A stretch of DNA of 64,000 nucleotides, taken from assembly GCA_029891385.1 (NCBI GenBank), contig CM057231.1, positions 21,173,300 through 21,237,299 of the forward strand, given 5' to 3'. This DNA is from Erythroxylum novogranatense. Its lineage: Eukaryota; Streptophyta; Magnoliopsida; Malpighiales; Erythroxylaceae. The position numbers and the translations under genes are program-made. Shown piece by piece: positions 1-12,319 of this stretch; position 1 is the stretch's first letter, and each line of letters opens with the position of its first letter. The notes under the pieces are model-generated. The model ran no database searches and was not told the origin of the DNA. It worked only from the letters and a program-made list of their open reading frames with translations.

Positions 1-846
1 CAAAAATTCCATTCTTTATATCAATAGAAAGATAAAAATACAATACACAACTTTTATAAAGAACTTAAAAGCAATTTCTACCTCTAACTTGGTCAATTTT
101 TTAATCAAAGTTTCTATCCAATTAATGTCATATTAAACAGTAACACAACTTCTAAAATTTCTATCTTTCAACTCCAAGGTCCAAAAATGTCATACTTTAC
201 ATCAATGTAAAGATAAAAATACAAACTTCAACTTTCATGAAGACTTTAAGAGCAATTTCAGCCTCTATATAGACCAAAATTTCAATCAAAGTTTCTGTCT
301 CATAATTTCACCCTAAACAACATCAAGAATTCAAAAATTCACATCTTTCAATTACCACATCCAAAAATGGCAAATTATTCATCATTGAAAAGCTATGAAA
401 TTCCTCTATAACTTTAAATAAGGCTACTTAATCCAATTTCACCTATATCAGTCCAGAGTTTGCCTCAAAGCCAGCATACACAAAACCTAACCTTATGTAC
501 ATTTTCAAAAACAAAGCAAAACATCCAAAATTCAATTAATCATAACTTTCGACTTTAATATCGAAAAATATCATACTTTATAGAGATAGAAATATATCAA
601 AAAAAGCTACAACTTTCATGAAGATCATTTTATCAAAATCTACCTAGATCAAAAAAGAAAAATTCATAAAATTTTCAGATCAAAAACTCACTTTCTGCTA
701 CTATTTATCCCAAAAATTTCAGACTTTCTAAACTCCAAAATCTAACACTTTCACTATTCATTTTTTGCTTTCCAATTCCATTCCAATCAACTCATTCAAT
801 TTCATTTAACAATTCAAATTTTCCAAGAAGAGTTCGGGGTCCAACA
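1..846 (-). mobile_element. Partial long LTR of a Ty3/gypsy element, cut by the window start
   Basis: Read on the minus strand, this stretch starts at 846 with TGTTGGACCCCGAAC and then matches, block by block, the first 1.1 kb of the solo LTR at 53676-58034. The shared blocks include the AATTATTAAATGAAAATTAAATG-like start, the 'gaaactttgattgaaaaattga' block and several 'ttcatgaaagttgaag' blocks. It is therefore the 5' end of the same LTR family in opposite orientation. The rest lies outside the window, so I cannot say whether it is a solo LTR or part of a complete element. No coding sequence is seen. Confidence 0.8.
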
Positions 847-3329
847 AATTCTTTGTGAGAACAATCCTTATTTTCGTATGTTACATTTTTTTGTTGCACG
901 AATTTAGGATTTACTTTAAGTTCACATGATAGCACCACACTATAAATCTTTCTTGAGAATAGAGATGCTAACTTCTAGATTATGATCACATGTTTATCTT
1001 TAAATGAAAATTTCATGTTTAAAATTTTAGCCATAAGTCTTTTATGAGGCTATGAAGGTTTGATGTCCTTAATACGAATCAATTTTGCTTCATAAGTTAT
1101 GAATTGACTTAGGCTAGGAAGGTATGTTATTGGGTAAAAGCTATGAAGGTTTACTATCAATTTTATCATGTATTTTACTAAGAAGATATGGTGTTATGTA
1201 TAGACTTGCGTTTTGAATAATATTTATGAGTGATAACTTTTTATAAACATTTCTCTTATGGTATACATGTAACCCCCAACACATACCTTCAAAGTATTAT
1301 AGCATGTCTAGGGTGTATTAAGAAGTGAACATAATTAATTAAGTACATCTAAGTATAGTAAGAGATATGGCACTTACTGTAAAAGACAAGGGTAAATGGA
1401 TAATTTGTTCGCTTTAGCATAGACATACATACTTAGATGTAAAATATGAATGGAAATTTTTTTGTGTTTACATGGATTTATGAATATGATGTGAGAGGAA
1501 TTGATTAGAAAAAAAAAGTATTTCATAAGTAAATGGGATGTTTTTGGTTAAATTGGATGTATTTTTGTGTTACTTTTGTATGATAAGAACGTAGTTCGTT
1601 GATTTGGGATGTGTACCTCACTGAACAGATAGGTTCCACTGAATAGATTTCTATAATTTGACCATATCTTAGCCTTTAGACATCCAAATTGGATAATTTT
1701 AATTGGAGATTAAGCTAGAGATATAGGTCTAAAACTTTCATAAAGGAACCAAAATCTGATTCTACCTCTAAGAATTTTGAATTCTATCTTAAACTTAAGT
1801 TCTAGCTATTGTCCTTGTTTTCAAATAGCCTGTAGTGCTTAGGTATAACTCCTAATATAATTAACCAAATTGCATTAAATTTATGTCATTTGAAACTTAA
1901 GACATAGGGTAATGAAATAAATTGATAAGATTATAGGCCAATATAGGAATTAAAGGAAGAAGAAGGACTAATATGCAATTTTCCTAAAGTCCACTCATGG
2001 ACAAGTAAGATTAAAGCATGTATGTCCAGTAGAATTGTAACACATGATCCAATTAAATTGTAATATGTGGACCAATAGAATTGTAACATATGGTCCAATA
2101 GTATTGCAATGCATGGTCTAATAGAATTGTAACACATGGTCCAATGGGATTATAACACATGGTATAACAAGATTGTGACATATAGTCTAATAGGATTGAA
2201 ACATGCATCTAAGACTAAAAAATTAATGAAAAGGCATATGAAGAGGGATGATGGACGAAAATTTATTGGCTTAACTTCAGATTTTTTTCCTCTCCATTTC
2301 ACCTTCTTCATCCTATCATTTTTTATTTGGAAATTCAAGCAAAGTCAAAGAGGAAGGGAAAGAAAAGCATTAGAAGAACTACTTTTCCAATTTTAAGGTT
2401 TGGGACTTCACTTAGTTGATTTATGTATTTGTGTACGATTGAACGTATATAAAGATTTATTTGGATGTGTAATTGTTTCTGGGACATTGCTTTGGTGTTA
2501 CTTCGCATGAACTTAGTTGTATATGACAAAAGAGTATCGTGTAGTGGAATTCTGTCTACGGTTTGTTTCAGTCAGTCACATTGTTTAAGTTACAACTTAA
2601 CCTAAGGACCTCCAAATTGTGTGATTTTAGTTGAATATGAAACCTAAGACATAGATATTTATCTTGAGAAGGGACTATGACTTAATTCTGGCTATATGAC
2701 TTTGGAAATTGAGATCAAAAAAGTTAACCTGATGATGCCCCTATTTTGAAACAACTTGTGATATTTTTATTATGTCTTATGAATTAGAAGTCCAAATGGT
2801 CTGATTATTAGTGCTAAAGAAATTATAGACATAGAGGAAAAAACGTCTAGAAGTTCTCAAAAACCAATTTTGACTTTTTTTATATGCATATTAAGGAACA
2901 AGGAGTGGTATGAATGGAGAGAGTGTCTATCATGACCATGGCATTGTTTTGTTTTTGATTTTTTTACCGAATCTTATACGAAACTTTTTGAATATGTATG
3001 AATCCTTTCAAACCCCTGCAAATAAATGAAATAGGACTTACCACATGTAAATTGAGAGACTGAGCATTGGAATATAAGATTGATCATTATGAATTCCAAA
3101 GAAAATTTACATGTACATAAATGATTAGTATGCATATTCATTCTCATATGTGTATAGTATGATTATATAAGTGTGATTTTGACACTTATAATGGTGATTA
3201 GTTATGACTTGCAAGTATGAACATAGATGTAGATTTCATGAATTGAAATGTATATCATATGATTCATTAATACATGAATTTTCACATTTGCAAATGGTTA
3301 AAACAAATTTTATAGTGCCTGCTCTATTG
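847..3329. other. Non-coding stretch with LTR-like blocks, no gene seen
   Basis: AT-rich DNA without a credible coding region; the small ORFs around 1931-2529 overlap each other and a minisatellite and look spurious. Several blocks (about 1660-1800, 2590-2700 and 2780-2870) repeat a loose pattern of 'catccaaattg' followed by 'agatatagg', which also occurs in the LTR at 53676-58034 (about 55560-55620). The stretch is probably decayed LTR sequence. It lies where a 5' LTR of the chromovirus starting near 3370 would be, but I could not align it with that element's 3' LTR and saw no primer-binding site. Confidence 0.5.
2025..2208. repeat. 23-bp minisatellite, about 8 units
   Basis: Eight head-to-tail copies of a 23-24-bp unit with consensus near 'ccaatagaattgtaacacat' plus 'ggt'. 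Units differ at several positions, so the array is old. It lies in the non-coding stretch upstream of the chromovirus gag remnant and creates short spurious ORFs on both strands. Confidence 0.85.
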
Positions 3330-3369
3330 TCTTGGTTGTGGATAGATAGGCATGCCTAAATGGTTACAG

Positions 3370-4195
3370 TGCAGCTGTAGACTTCTATGGCAATATAGAC
3401 CTTGTTGAGGTAGAGGCTTGGCTGGGGAGAACAGAGAGAGTATTTGATCAAATGGAGTGTAAACCTGATAAGAGGTTTGATTACGCAATCTCTTTACTTC
3501 AAGGTTCGACCTATCAGTGGTGGAAGACAGTTCCAGATAGTTCCGCCCGACCGTACAATCTAACATAGGGGACTTCCCGAAGGTCTTTAAGGAAAATTAT
3601 ATGCCAAATATTTTTTTGGATAGCAAAATTAAGGAAATCCTAAATCTGAAACTAGGAAATCTCACTATAGCTGAGTATGAGGTACGGTTTAAATAACTAT
3701 TGGTGTATGCTATTGCTCTGATTCTGATTGAGGAAGATAAATGTAGACAGTTTGAGGATGAATTGAATATAGAGATTAGGACGAGGTTGGCTATTATGAA
3801 TTTGAATAGTTTTACTGAGTTAAGAGCTGCTTCGATTCGGGTTGAGCAGTTATTGAAAGATGAACAAGAAGAGTATAGACAGGAGTTTAAGATTAAGAGA
3901 CATGGTGAGTCTCAAACTGATTCTGGCAGGAAATTTAGTAAACGCCATAATAGATCATCACGATTACAATCCAGATCAAAGCAGTCAAGGTTTAGACCTA
4001 GAGGTGGTTTCGTTTATTATGGTAGTGGTAGAGGTCAGGCTTCTGAAGGATAGACATAAGGCGGGAAAACACAACATATTCCTAGTTTTAAACATTATAG
4101 GAAAAGATATGGTGGGGTATGTTGGAAGGTATTGGGAGCTTATTTGCATTGTGGCTCTTTCGAGCATCAGATTAGAGACTATCCTGTAACTTTAG
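3370..4195 (+). pseudogene. gag: Chromovirus gag remnant
   Basis: The capsid protein that packages retrotransposon RNA. From about 3380 the translation has the gypsy Gag signature 'EAWLGRTERVF', then 'LLQGSTYQWWK', then 'TIAEYEVRF' and 'RAASIRVEQLL'. A basic serine/arginine-rich tail follows (about 3900-4050). A degraded CCHC zinc knuckle sits near 4137-4180 in another frame; it keeps 'HCGSFEHQIRD', but its first and last cysteines are lost. In-frame stops (for example near 3560 and 3690) and frame changes break it, so it is not functional. Gag, protease and pol follow in the normal gypsy order. No start codon can be assigned with confidence. Confidence 0.85.
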
Positions 4196-4370
4196 GGGCA
4201 CAGACTGGAGTGAAAGGAGGATCAGTGACATAAATGACTATCCGGCATAGAAGAGCTAGTAGGGAGGGCACAGAGTCAGAGGTAAGGGTAAAACTAATTT
4301 AGTAGGTCTTAATGTTAGGACTGAGGTACGAAGTAACCAGCCATAGTCCTAGGCTAGGATCTTTGCTATT

Positions 4371-4964
4371 ATGATACAGGAGACACAAAATTCTCCAAAT
4401 GTTATTTTAGGTGTGTTACATATCTTCAATTTTGAGGCATTTGCATTATTAGATCCAGGATCTACACATTCATTTATTACTCCACATCTGGCATCTAAAC
4501 TACATTGTAAGAGAGAGATGTTGAAATTTCGCTTAGAGTTGAGTACTATAGTAGGTAGTACTATAGTGATTGGAGAAGTATGTAGAGGGTGTATTATTTG
4601 GGTTTACCAGGCTAAGTTGAAAGCTGATTTAATAGTATTGTATTTGAAAGAGATAGACCTCATTTTAGGTATAGACTGGCTTACCACTCATAGGGCTGTG
4701 ATGAATTGTTATACTAAAGAATTCATTTTTGAATCTCCTAATCAACCTAGGGTTATATTTCTAGATGTTAGTCAAGCAATGCCAGCCATATTGATTTTTA
4801 CAATAAGCACTTTTAAGTTGATTCTAAGTGGATGTGAAGCCTATTTAGCTTATTATACGAATATCCAAGTTGAGAAAACAATTCATAATATTCATGTTGT
4901 TAAGGATTTTCTTGATGTTTTTCTCACTGAATTATCAGGATTACCCCCAGATAGAGAAACGTAG
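4371..4964 (+). pseudogene. Chromovirus aspartic protease domain
   Basis: The retropepsin that cleaves the Gag-Pol polyprotein. The open stretch carries 'ALLDPGSTHSFITPHLASKL' at about 4441-4500; the D-x-G active-site triad reads D-P-G, a variant common in plant chromoviruses. Further on is 'DLILGIDWLTTHRAVMN', the conserved C-terminal part of these proteases. It ends with the protease-RT linker 'LPPDRET' just before a stop at 4964. It is the longest intact piece of this element, but upstream and downstream stops make the polyprotein dead. Confidence 0.88.
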
Positions 4965-5790
4965 TTCACTATTGACTTTGTCCTAAGTATTGCTCCTATA
5001 TTTATTCCTCCTTAAAGGATAGGACCTGTAGAACTTAAAAAATTTAAAGACTCAGTTGTAGGAGTAGTTGGATAAGGGTTTATCAGGCCCAATATGTCAC
5101 TTTTGGGAGCTTCAATATTGTTTGTAAAGAAGAAGGACGGTACTTTAAGATTATGTATTGATTATAAACAACTAAATCAAGTGACAGTGAACAACAAGTA
5201 TTCATTACCGAGGATTGATGATTTACTTGATCAGTTACAAGGAGATCAGGTATTTACTAAACTAGATTTGAGGTTAGGATATTATCAATTAAAAATAGCA
5301 GAAGCTGATGTACCAAAAAGTGCATTCACAATAAGATATGGACACTTTGAGTTTTTGGTGATGCCTTTTGTATTAACGAATGCTCTAGCTACCTTTATGA
5401 CATTGATGAACAAATTATTTTGGCCTTATTTAGATCGCTTTGTTATTATATTCATAAATCGCTTTGTTATTGTATTCATAGATGATATCTTGGTGTACTT
5501 GATGAGTAAAGAGGAACATTCTGAGCATTTGAGGTTAATTTTACTGATAATAAGAGAGAAGAAATTGTAGGCCAAGTTTAGTAAGTGTGAGTTCTAGTTT
5601 AATCAGATGGTGTTCTTAGGACATGTAGTGTTCAAACAGGGAATACAGGCGGATACAAAGAAAATTGAGGCAGTGATGAATTAGGAAGCTCCTAGAAATA
5701 TATCAGAGATTTGGAGTTTTCTTGGGCTAGCAGATTATTATAGGAAATTTGTCGAGGGTTTTTATTGATCTTAGCCCCTTTAACAAAGCT
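4965..5790 (+). pseudogene. Chromovirus reverse transcriptase, broken
   Basis: The RNA-dependent DNA polymerase that copies the element. Motifs in order: '[20 protein letters not shown]' (about 5116-5175), '[13 protein letters not shown]', '[15 protein letters not shown]' (first catalytic Asp) and '[11 protein letters not shown]' (F-I-D-D catalytic box near 5470-5500). The connection region follows: 'VFLGHVVFKQGIQ' and 'IWSFLGLADYYRKFV'. A 24-bp in-frame tandem duplication at 5436-5483 repeats the strand leading into the catalytic box. The first copy has Asn where the second has the first Asp. Several stops (5013-5080, 5568, 5600) also disrupt the frame. Confidence 0.9.
5436..5483 (+). repeat. 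24-bp tandem duplication in the RT catalytic motif
   Basis: Two adjacent 24-bp units, each starting 'cgctttgttatt', at 5436-5459 and 5460-5483. They differ at two positions. The duplication adds eight residues immediately before the F-I-D-D box of the reverse transcriptase and keeps the frame. Confidence 0.9.
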
Positions 5791-6175
5791 ATTAAGGAAG
5801 AACGTACCTTTTTGATGGACTAATGAATGTCAAAGGAGTTTTGAAGAATTAAAACATCGATTAACTCTGACATCAGTGTTAGCTATTCCATCTGGATCTG
5901 GGGGATATGTTGTATATAGTGATGCTTCACACCAGGGATTAGGGTGTGTTTTAATGCAGTATGGTGTAATGATTGCATATGTTTCAAGATAGTTAAGGCC
6001 GCATGAGTTCAACTATCTAGTTCATGATTTAGAACTTACTGCAGTAGTGTTTGCTGTAAATATTTGGAGACGTTATTTATATGATGCAATGTTTTAGATA
6101 TTTACAGATCATCGAAGTTTGAGATATTTATTTAGTCAAAAGGAACTTAATATGAGACAAGAAGTTGATTGAGTT
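5791..6175 (+). pseudogene. Chromovirus RNase H domain, broken
   Basis: This domain removes the RNA strand during reverse transcription. The translation shows 'FEELKHRLTLTSVLAIPSGS', then 'VVYSDASHQGLGCVLMQ' with the first catalytic Asp (about 5905-5960), '[20 protein letters not shown]' (catalytic Glu) and 'IFTDHRSLRYLF' (Asp). An in-frame stop at about 5990 and others later inactivate it. Confidence 0.85.
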
Positions 6176-6409
6176 TCTTAAGGATTATGATTGCACGATA
6201 GAGTATCATCTAAGTAAGGTTAATGTTCTGGTTTATGCATTAAGTTGGAAATCCAATAATAGTGTGGCACAAATTCAAGTATCAAGTTTACCAAACCTAG
6301 TTGAACTAAGAGCCCTGAATGTTGATCTAAGTTGGGGACAGAATGAAACATTATTAGCTACATTGAAACTTAGACTGGTATTACATGAGAGGATCATAAT
6401 AACTTAAAG

Positions 6410-7560
6410 CAAAGACCCAGAATTGGTGAAGATTGTAGAGAAGTTAAAACAGAATCCGAATTCTAGGTTTGAGTTGAGAGATAATACATTATAGTTGAAG
6501 TAGAGATTATGTGTACCGGATGTTGACGATCTAAGCAAAGAAATTTTGTAGGAAGCACACTTAATAGCCTATGTTATGCATCCTAGTACTACCAAGATGC
6601 ATAATACTCTGAAACAGCAATTTTGGCAGCCCAAGATGAAGAAGCAAGTGGTTGAATATATTGCTAGGTGTTTAACATATCAATAAATTAAGGCGGAGCA
6701 TTAAGCTCCAGTTAGGAAGTTACAGTCATTACCTATTCTAGAATGGAAATAGGAGAGGATTACAATGGATTTTACTATGGGTTTGTCGAGGACTCCAAGG
6801 CAATATGATGTCATATAGGTCATTATAGACAGATTGACAAAATTGACTCATTTCTTACCTATTAGAGAGGATACACACTAGATCAGATAGCTCGGAGATA
6901 TGTAAATGAGATAGTGAGATTATATAGGATCTTAGTGTCTATTATGTCCGATCAAGATCCTAGATTTATTTCTATATTTTGGAGTAGTTTACACATCGCA
7001 CTGGGTACAAAATTGAATTTTAGTACAACATTTCATCCTTAGACAGATGAGTAGAGTGAGAGGACTATTCAGACTGTTGAGGATATGCTTAGAGCTTGTG
7101 TTTTGGAGTTTTAAGGGGCATGGGATGAATATGTAGCTCTCATTGAATTTGCATACAATAATTATTATCATGGTAGTTTGGTATGGCTCCATATGAAGTG
7201 TTATATAAAGAAAGTATCGATCACCCTTATACTGGGATAAAAAGGGTCTAAAGATTGTTGAAGGTCTATAGTTGATAAGGTAAAATTGATTTGTAGTAGG
7301 ATTAAAGCAGCTCAAGACAGGAAAAAGAGTTATGCGGTCAACATCGGAAGGATATGGAATATCAAGTAAGAAACAGGGTATTTTTTAGAGTGTCACCTTG
7401 GCAAGGAGTGCTGAGGTTCGGTTAAAAGGAAAAATTAAGCCCTAGATACATTAGTCCTTATAAGACTACTGAGAGAGTTGGACCATTAGCTTACAAATTA
7501 GCGTTATCATCTTTCATGTTAGTATGTTTAGAAGATATCAGTCTGATCCAACACATATTA
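6410..7560 (+). pseudogene. Chromovirus integrase, heavily broken
   Basis: This enzyme inserts the DNA copy into the host genome. The N-terminal HHCC zinc finger is at about 6550-6690 ('EAHLIAYVMHPSTTKMHNTL' and later 'IARCLTYQ'); the last Cys has become Tyr. The catalytic core has Asp in 'ITMDFTMGLSRTP' (about 6760), Asp in 'IMSDQDPRFIS' (about 6940) and the Glu region 'SERTIQTVEDMLRACV' type (about 7055-7100). A C-terminal SH3-like region follows with 'RYISPYKTTERVGPLAYKLA' type sequence (about 7440-7500). There are many stops and frameshifts. Confidence 0.82.
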
Positions 7561-7579
7561 CCAACATAGGAGGCTGAGA

Positions 7580-7740
7580 TTGCAATAAATTTGAGTTATG
7601 TGGAGGAACCGATTAAAATAGTTAGCTATCAGACTAAATAGTTGAGAAACCGAGTAATTCCTTTGGTTAAATTCCTTTGGAGAAACCATTCAAGAGAGGA
7701 AGCTACATGGGAGACTGAGGAGAACATGAGAAAATAGTAC
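7580..7740 (+). pseudogene. Chromodomain remnant at the end of pol
   Basis: The tail reads 'EEPIKIVSYQTK', then 'LRNRVIPLVKFLWRNHSREE' followed by 'ATWETEENMR'. This is the C-terminal chromodomain typical of chromoviruses of the Tekay/Del lineage, which guides integration towards particular chromatin. One stop (about 7640) breaks it. It ends about 65 bp before the polypurine tract. Confidence 0.85.
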
Positions 7741-7790
7741 CCCCCATCTATTTAACCAATCAGGTAAGAATTTCGATGATGAAATTTCCT

Positions 7791-7804
7791 AAAGAAGGGA
7801 AAAT
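7791..7804 (+). promoter_or_regulatory. Polypurine tract of the chromovirus
   Basis: The purine run AAAGAAGGGAAAAT lies directly against the TGTAATAAC start of the 3' LTR, the standard primer for plus-strand DNA synthesis. The preceding 'tttcgatgatgaaatttcct' has a clear counterpart next to the LARD polypurine tract (28863-28890, minus strand). Confidence 0.8.
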
Positions 7805-10800
7805 TGTAATAACTAATTTCCATACCAAAGGATTAAAATATTAGATTACTGAGCCTCATGAGTTGCATGATCATAGAATGTATTTGGTACATTTAGAACA
7901 CGATTTTATGATTTCATTCATATGTATAATAATAGCATACACACATGATTTATGATTTTGAAAAACATTGCAAAAAGGGTATGTGCACTCAATTGACATA
8001 GTCAGGGGTATAAAAGGTTTAAAATATTCTGATACAAATGTTTATTTTAATGTCTTGTCTTTTGGTTTGATGGATTACAATTAGGAATTTGGAATTAATT
8101 TTCACAATTGGAAGATTGATAGATTAATATGTACATTTAGTCTAATAAAATTTTGAAGTAGCAAGACTAGTTGACATGTGAAAATTTAGGATGACTAAGC
8201 ATATCAAATGAGTGTCAAATGGCTTAGAGAATTAAGTGACAAATGGCTTAGGAATTTAGTGACATTTGGCAGCCAAAGAAGGAGGACATGTGTCTTGCGT
8301 ATTTATATGACAAGTGTCTTTAATGAACGAACACTCATCCTACACCATGTGACTAACACAGTCAGCTCCTTTGTAATGTTTTTGTTGTACTATCTCCTCC
8401 TCCCTCTCACTGTCGAAATCCACACCTCACCCACACTTTGGATTTCTGCTCTAATTTTGTACATTACCACCCTAAAACCCATGTAAAATCCATCATAAAG
8501 ATGGCTTTAAAGGCAGAATATTGTTACATTTTGTTATGTTCTTCTTATCATTGCCAAAACTAACCTACTCCCTCACTATTCTTGAAATGTTCTTAAATAC
8601 ATTTAAGGCTAAACAAGCTTGACATTTGGAGGTGGCATTCAAGCTAATCAAGTAAGTGAAATGCTGTCCTATTATGATATATATTAGCAGAATTTTTATT
8701 ATGACTGAATAGGGATAGATGCAGAATTAGTGTTGAACATGTGCTGGAAAATGGAGAATCAATGGGTACTTTTCTATTCTATTTTTACATGTAAAAAAAT
8801 AATAGTTTATGGGTTGTTGTACGGATGATTTAATTTGGGATTTAAAGTATAATTGATGAGGAATTCATGCTAAAGATAGGTATTATTAAGGTGTGTTCGA
8901 ATATGGAAAATTAGATTTGTAGATGTATTTGTAAAAAGTGACTGTTAATGACGTAAATGAACATAATTTTGTAAGTCTTAGTGTAACCAATATGGAAGTT
9001 AAATTAACCTAAAATGAAGTAACCTTAAAGGCCATGAATTGTAGAAAATTTAAGGTGTTAGTGATGTCTCTAAGCTTGTAAAATTCATGAAGTATTGAAG
9101 ATAGTAAAGTTACACACATTGGCGATGTTGATGACAAATTCTGGAATTTTAATTTCATCCTTATGTACATATTGAACCAACTGAGAAATTTCACTCTAAG
9201 TTAGTATATTTATACTTAATTAAATCTAGGAATGATCCTAGATTGCTATTTGATCAATTGGTTAAGAGCTTGATAAGTTTATGTAGTTAATTGATGCCAT
9301 AACCCAAAGAATGGACTGTTTTGATGTGGTTAAATTCAAATCTGGAAATTATGATTTGTTAAAGGAATAAATGAGTTCTTTTAATGCAAACATGATCTTA
9401 AGGACATGAGCAATGTGTCTAAGGTACGGATGAATGAGCATTGAAGAACATGGGGTAATTATAAATGAGAATTTGGTAAATGTATGAATATATATTACTA
9501 GAAAAAGTTTGGTGAATGTATAGATCTAGCTTGCTAAAATTTCATATTTAAAGTAACAATTGTGTGCATGATAAGTGTAAAGTGTGGTTGATGAATTTGG
9601 AGTAAATCAAGCTAACTTAAAGTCACAGACCTGATTGCAAAAATGGTAGTATACAAAATATAATGTTTGAAAGGTCTTAGGGTGTATAAGCACAAAGTGA
9701 ATAGTCAAGATCTATATATAAGAATACATACCTGGAAAGTCAATTGAGCATGCATTGAAACATGACACATATACAAGTGAATGATTGTATATTCATTTGA
9801 TTAAATAATTGAGTGATTTATGAATCATGTGTGTATTGCATGAAGATAGATGCGCAAGGTGATCATCAACATTTAGACATTGCCTGATCATCGAGGCAAT
9901 AGCTTTTTTGGAGCATACAGTGAGTTAACCTAGATGTTTCTCACTATGATTGATTTATTTATTATTAAAATTCAATTATTGAATTGTTATTTATATGATT
10001 GTTATAATTCTGGACATTGTTAGTCTGAGGAGTTTGATATTTTGGGACTGTATATAGAAGTGTTTTTAAATTGAATGTCAATTGTTGATTATGTGATTAT
10101 CCATGAAATTATTATTTAATTCAAATTGAATGTGAATTTTGGATAATCAGTTACACTAATGAAAGCAAATGATGTGTGAGATTATTTATATTTTGCATTT
10201 GACATTCATGATCAGTTAAACGAGTTGTGACCAGAGTGACCAATGTGAGAAAAGAGCTTTAAGCCCACAATGATGAAAGGAGTCGCAGGCTCAGATAACA
10301 TGGACTTGTAATCCACAACAGATTTTGGTCAAAATGAGCTCAGTATCCATAACAGATACAGAACAGTAAATTGGGTTGAAAGCCACTCGGTCACAACAAA
10401 GAAAAATAAGAATAGAGTCACCTGTGCATTTGCATATTAAACTTTACATGTGTCATATGAATAATTGAGAAGAATTATTGAATTGATTTGAAATAGTGAT
10501 ATGCAATGTTTATGTACATGTACTTATTGAAATATGATCAAATATGATGTGTTATTCAATACTATGTGATGTGATATACTTGTTAAATTTGGTTATAATT
10601 TATCTTGGTGTTCTAAATTAAGTGTACACATCAATGATAGTTTACTCACTGAGTTCGCAAACTTATCAAAATTGCAATGTTATTTTTTAGGTTCAGAGGC
10701 ATTCTAACTACGAAGGTGTTATAGTAGAAGTCTAGTACTTGCATTCTGGGGACGAGAATAGCTCAAAGGTCTGATCAATTGAATCTTAGGAGTCTAGTTA

Positions 10801-11076
10801 GAATGTTTTAATTTAGCATCCCATTTCATGTTAAACATTTTGTATAGAGTATTAAACTCTCAAATGTTATATAATGTATATACATGGATTATGAGTTGTA
10901 ATGAAACTATGTAAGTTTATTTTTGGTGAATGAAATGGGAAGAACTGGTCTTTTGAATGCTTGTGATATATGTGATGTCGTAAATAAGTCAATGTGATTG
11001 CTCTAACGTGCCATTCTTGTAGGGTATATTCTTGAATATCCTCTAGTATATTCGGGCATATGTTCTATGGAAGTGG
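7805..11076 (+). mobile_element. 3' LTR of the chromovirus (3' boundary approximate)
   Basis: It begins TGTAATAAC immediately after the polypurine tract. The proposed end is GGTATATTACA near 11076, which pairs with the start. At about 10646 it contains CTCACTGAGTTCGCAAA, also found in the LARD LTR (minus strand, 32967 region). The distance from this landmark to the LTR end is similar in both (about 430 and 390 bp), which supports the chosen end. A block at 10215-10400 beginning 'gagttgtgacc' and ending 'ggtcacaacaa' also corresponds to the LARD block at 25270-25500. No genes are inside. No TSD could be tested because the 5' LTR is not recognisable. Confidence 0.7.
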
Positions 11077-12319
11077 TATATTACAGTTATTCACAGCAAT
11101 TAGGCCAAGACTAATTCTGACCTGACTCAAAGTCAATAGATCAGGCCTAATTTGGGTGAATTTTAGACTGAGGGGTTAACCTACGGACCAAAAGAACTTG
11201 TGATATGACATTTTCTCTAAAATACTATTATTTTGGATGGCCTGCGTAGGCTCAAGCTCTCGTCACATGACGCTAGTCCCTTGGAATTTTAACTATTTAA
11301 CTGTTTGAAGGCTAAATCAGGTTATTCAGTGTATTTAAATCCCTCCTTTGAGGAGAGTTACATTAATAGGACAACAATGCTTCCAAAATGATGAATGAAT
11401 TTCTGGTAATACCTTACTAATCTGATAAACTCATAAAAACATCCAAGAAGCCCATCAATCATTGAAATTAGGTTTTTCTTAATGTCATATTATTCACAAA
11501 CCGAGAGTCTACACAAAATCATTAGCCCCTATATGCTCTTTTAACTAATAGATTATGTCATAAGAATGGGCTATTACTAGGTCTTATCAATCCATATTAT
11601 AGAAGTTCTCTCACCATCTTTTCTATTCCATTTTTTTGGTAGTAATGATACTAATTTGATTTGACACTTAATGTTTGGTTTGAAGGGAATGCAGTGATCA
11701 TGTGATCGTTTTGGTAGTAGGTTATGGGATGGTTTAAATGTTAGTTTATGCCCTACAACTAATTGATTGGTTGTAGATTAGTGACAAAATAATTTAAAGA
11801 CATCTTTATCTTGTACATGTTTATAAGTATACGATAAAGTCCATAGGATAATTATACATAGCAAATGAAATTATAATGAGATTATAATTATGAGATTTGT
11901 ATTGCATTTATGTATTATCCCTAAATTGTTTTTAGTTGTTGTTCTATTAAGACTGGACATTAATAGATCGTAAAAAGACTAGCATATTTTTTTTATGAAA
12001 GAAGTAGTCGATATCATAAAGTATAGAGATATTTAAACAAAACATGCCGATGCTTGTTAGAGAACAAGTTCACTAAACTAACCCAATATGAGAAATCCAT
12101 TTGGACCATTAGTTGTATGTTTATGAAAATTCTCATTGTGATGAATATATAAGTGATCATTTAACTTGAGATCTCAAATACTATCTTTATAGGGATTGCT
12201 ATGTTTTGATATTACTAATAACCTATTTTAATTATGGATAGCTCAGTCGGTAGTCATTGAATGTCGCATGAATTATATGGATGAAGTTGATAATCAAGAT
12301 AGGATTCATCACCCTAATT
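11077..12319. other. Non-coding stretch, possible decayed copia LTR
   Basis: No coding sequence. The part from about 11760 to 12310 has the wording and order of a copia-type LTR ('tttaaacaaaacatgccgatgcttgttagag', 'gagatctcaaatac', 'aatcaagataggattcatc'), recalled from general knowledge of such LTRs. I see no paired termini. Confidence 0.4.

Noticed and set aside
2136..2396. 86-codon ORF starting in the minisatellite.
   Set aside because: Its start lies in the repeat array, the rest has no motif and an overlapping ORF runs on the other strand.
847..3329. A 5' LTR of the chromovirus.
   Set aside because: No similarity to the 3' LTR landmarks (for example CTCACTGAGTTCGCAAA) and no primer-binding site before the gag remnant could be seen, so I left it as unassigned sequence.
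12236..12253. GGATAGCTCAGTCGGTAG looks like the 5' arm and A box of a tRNA.
   Set aside because: No B box (GGTTCGA type), acceptor pairing or anticodon arm follows within the needed distance. The surrounding sequence reads like a copia-type LTR in which such wording occurs.
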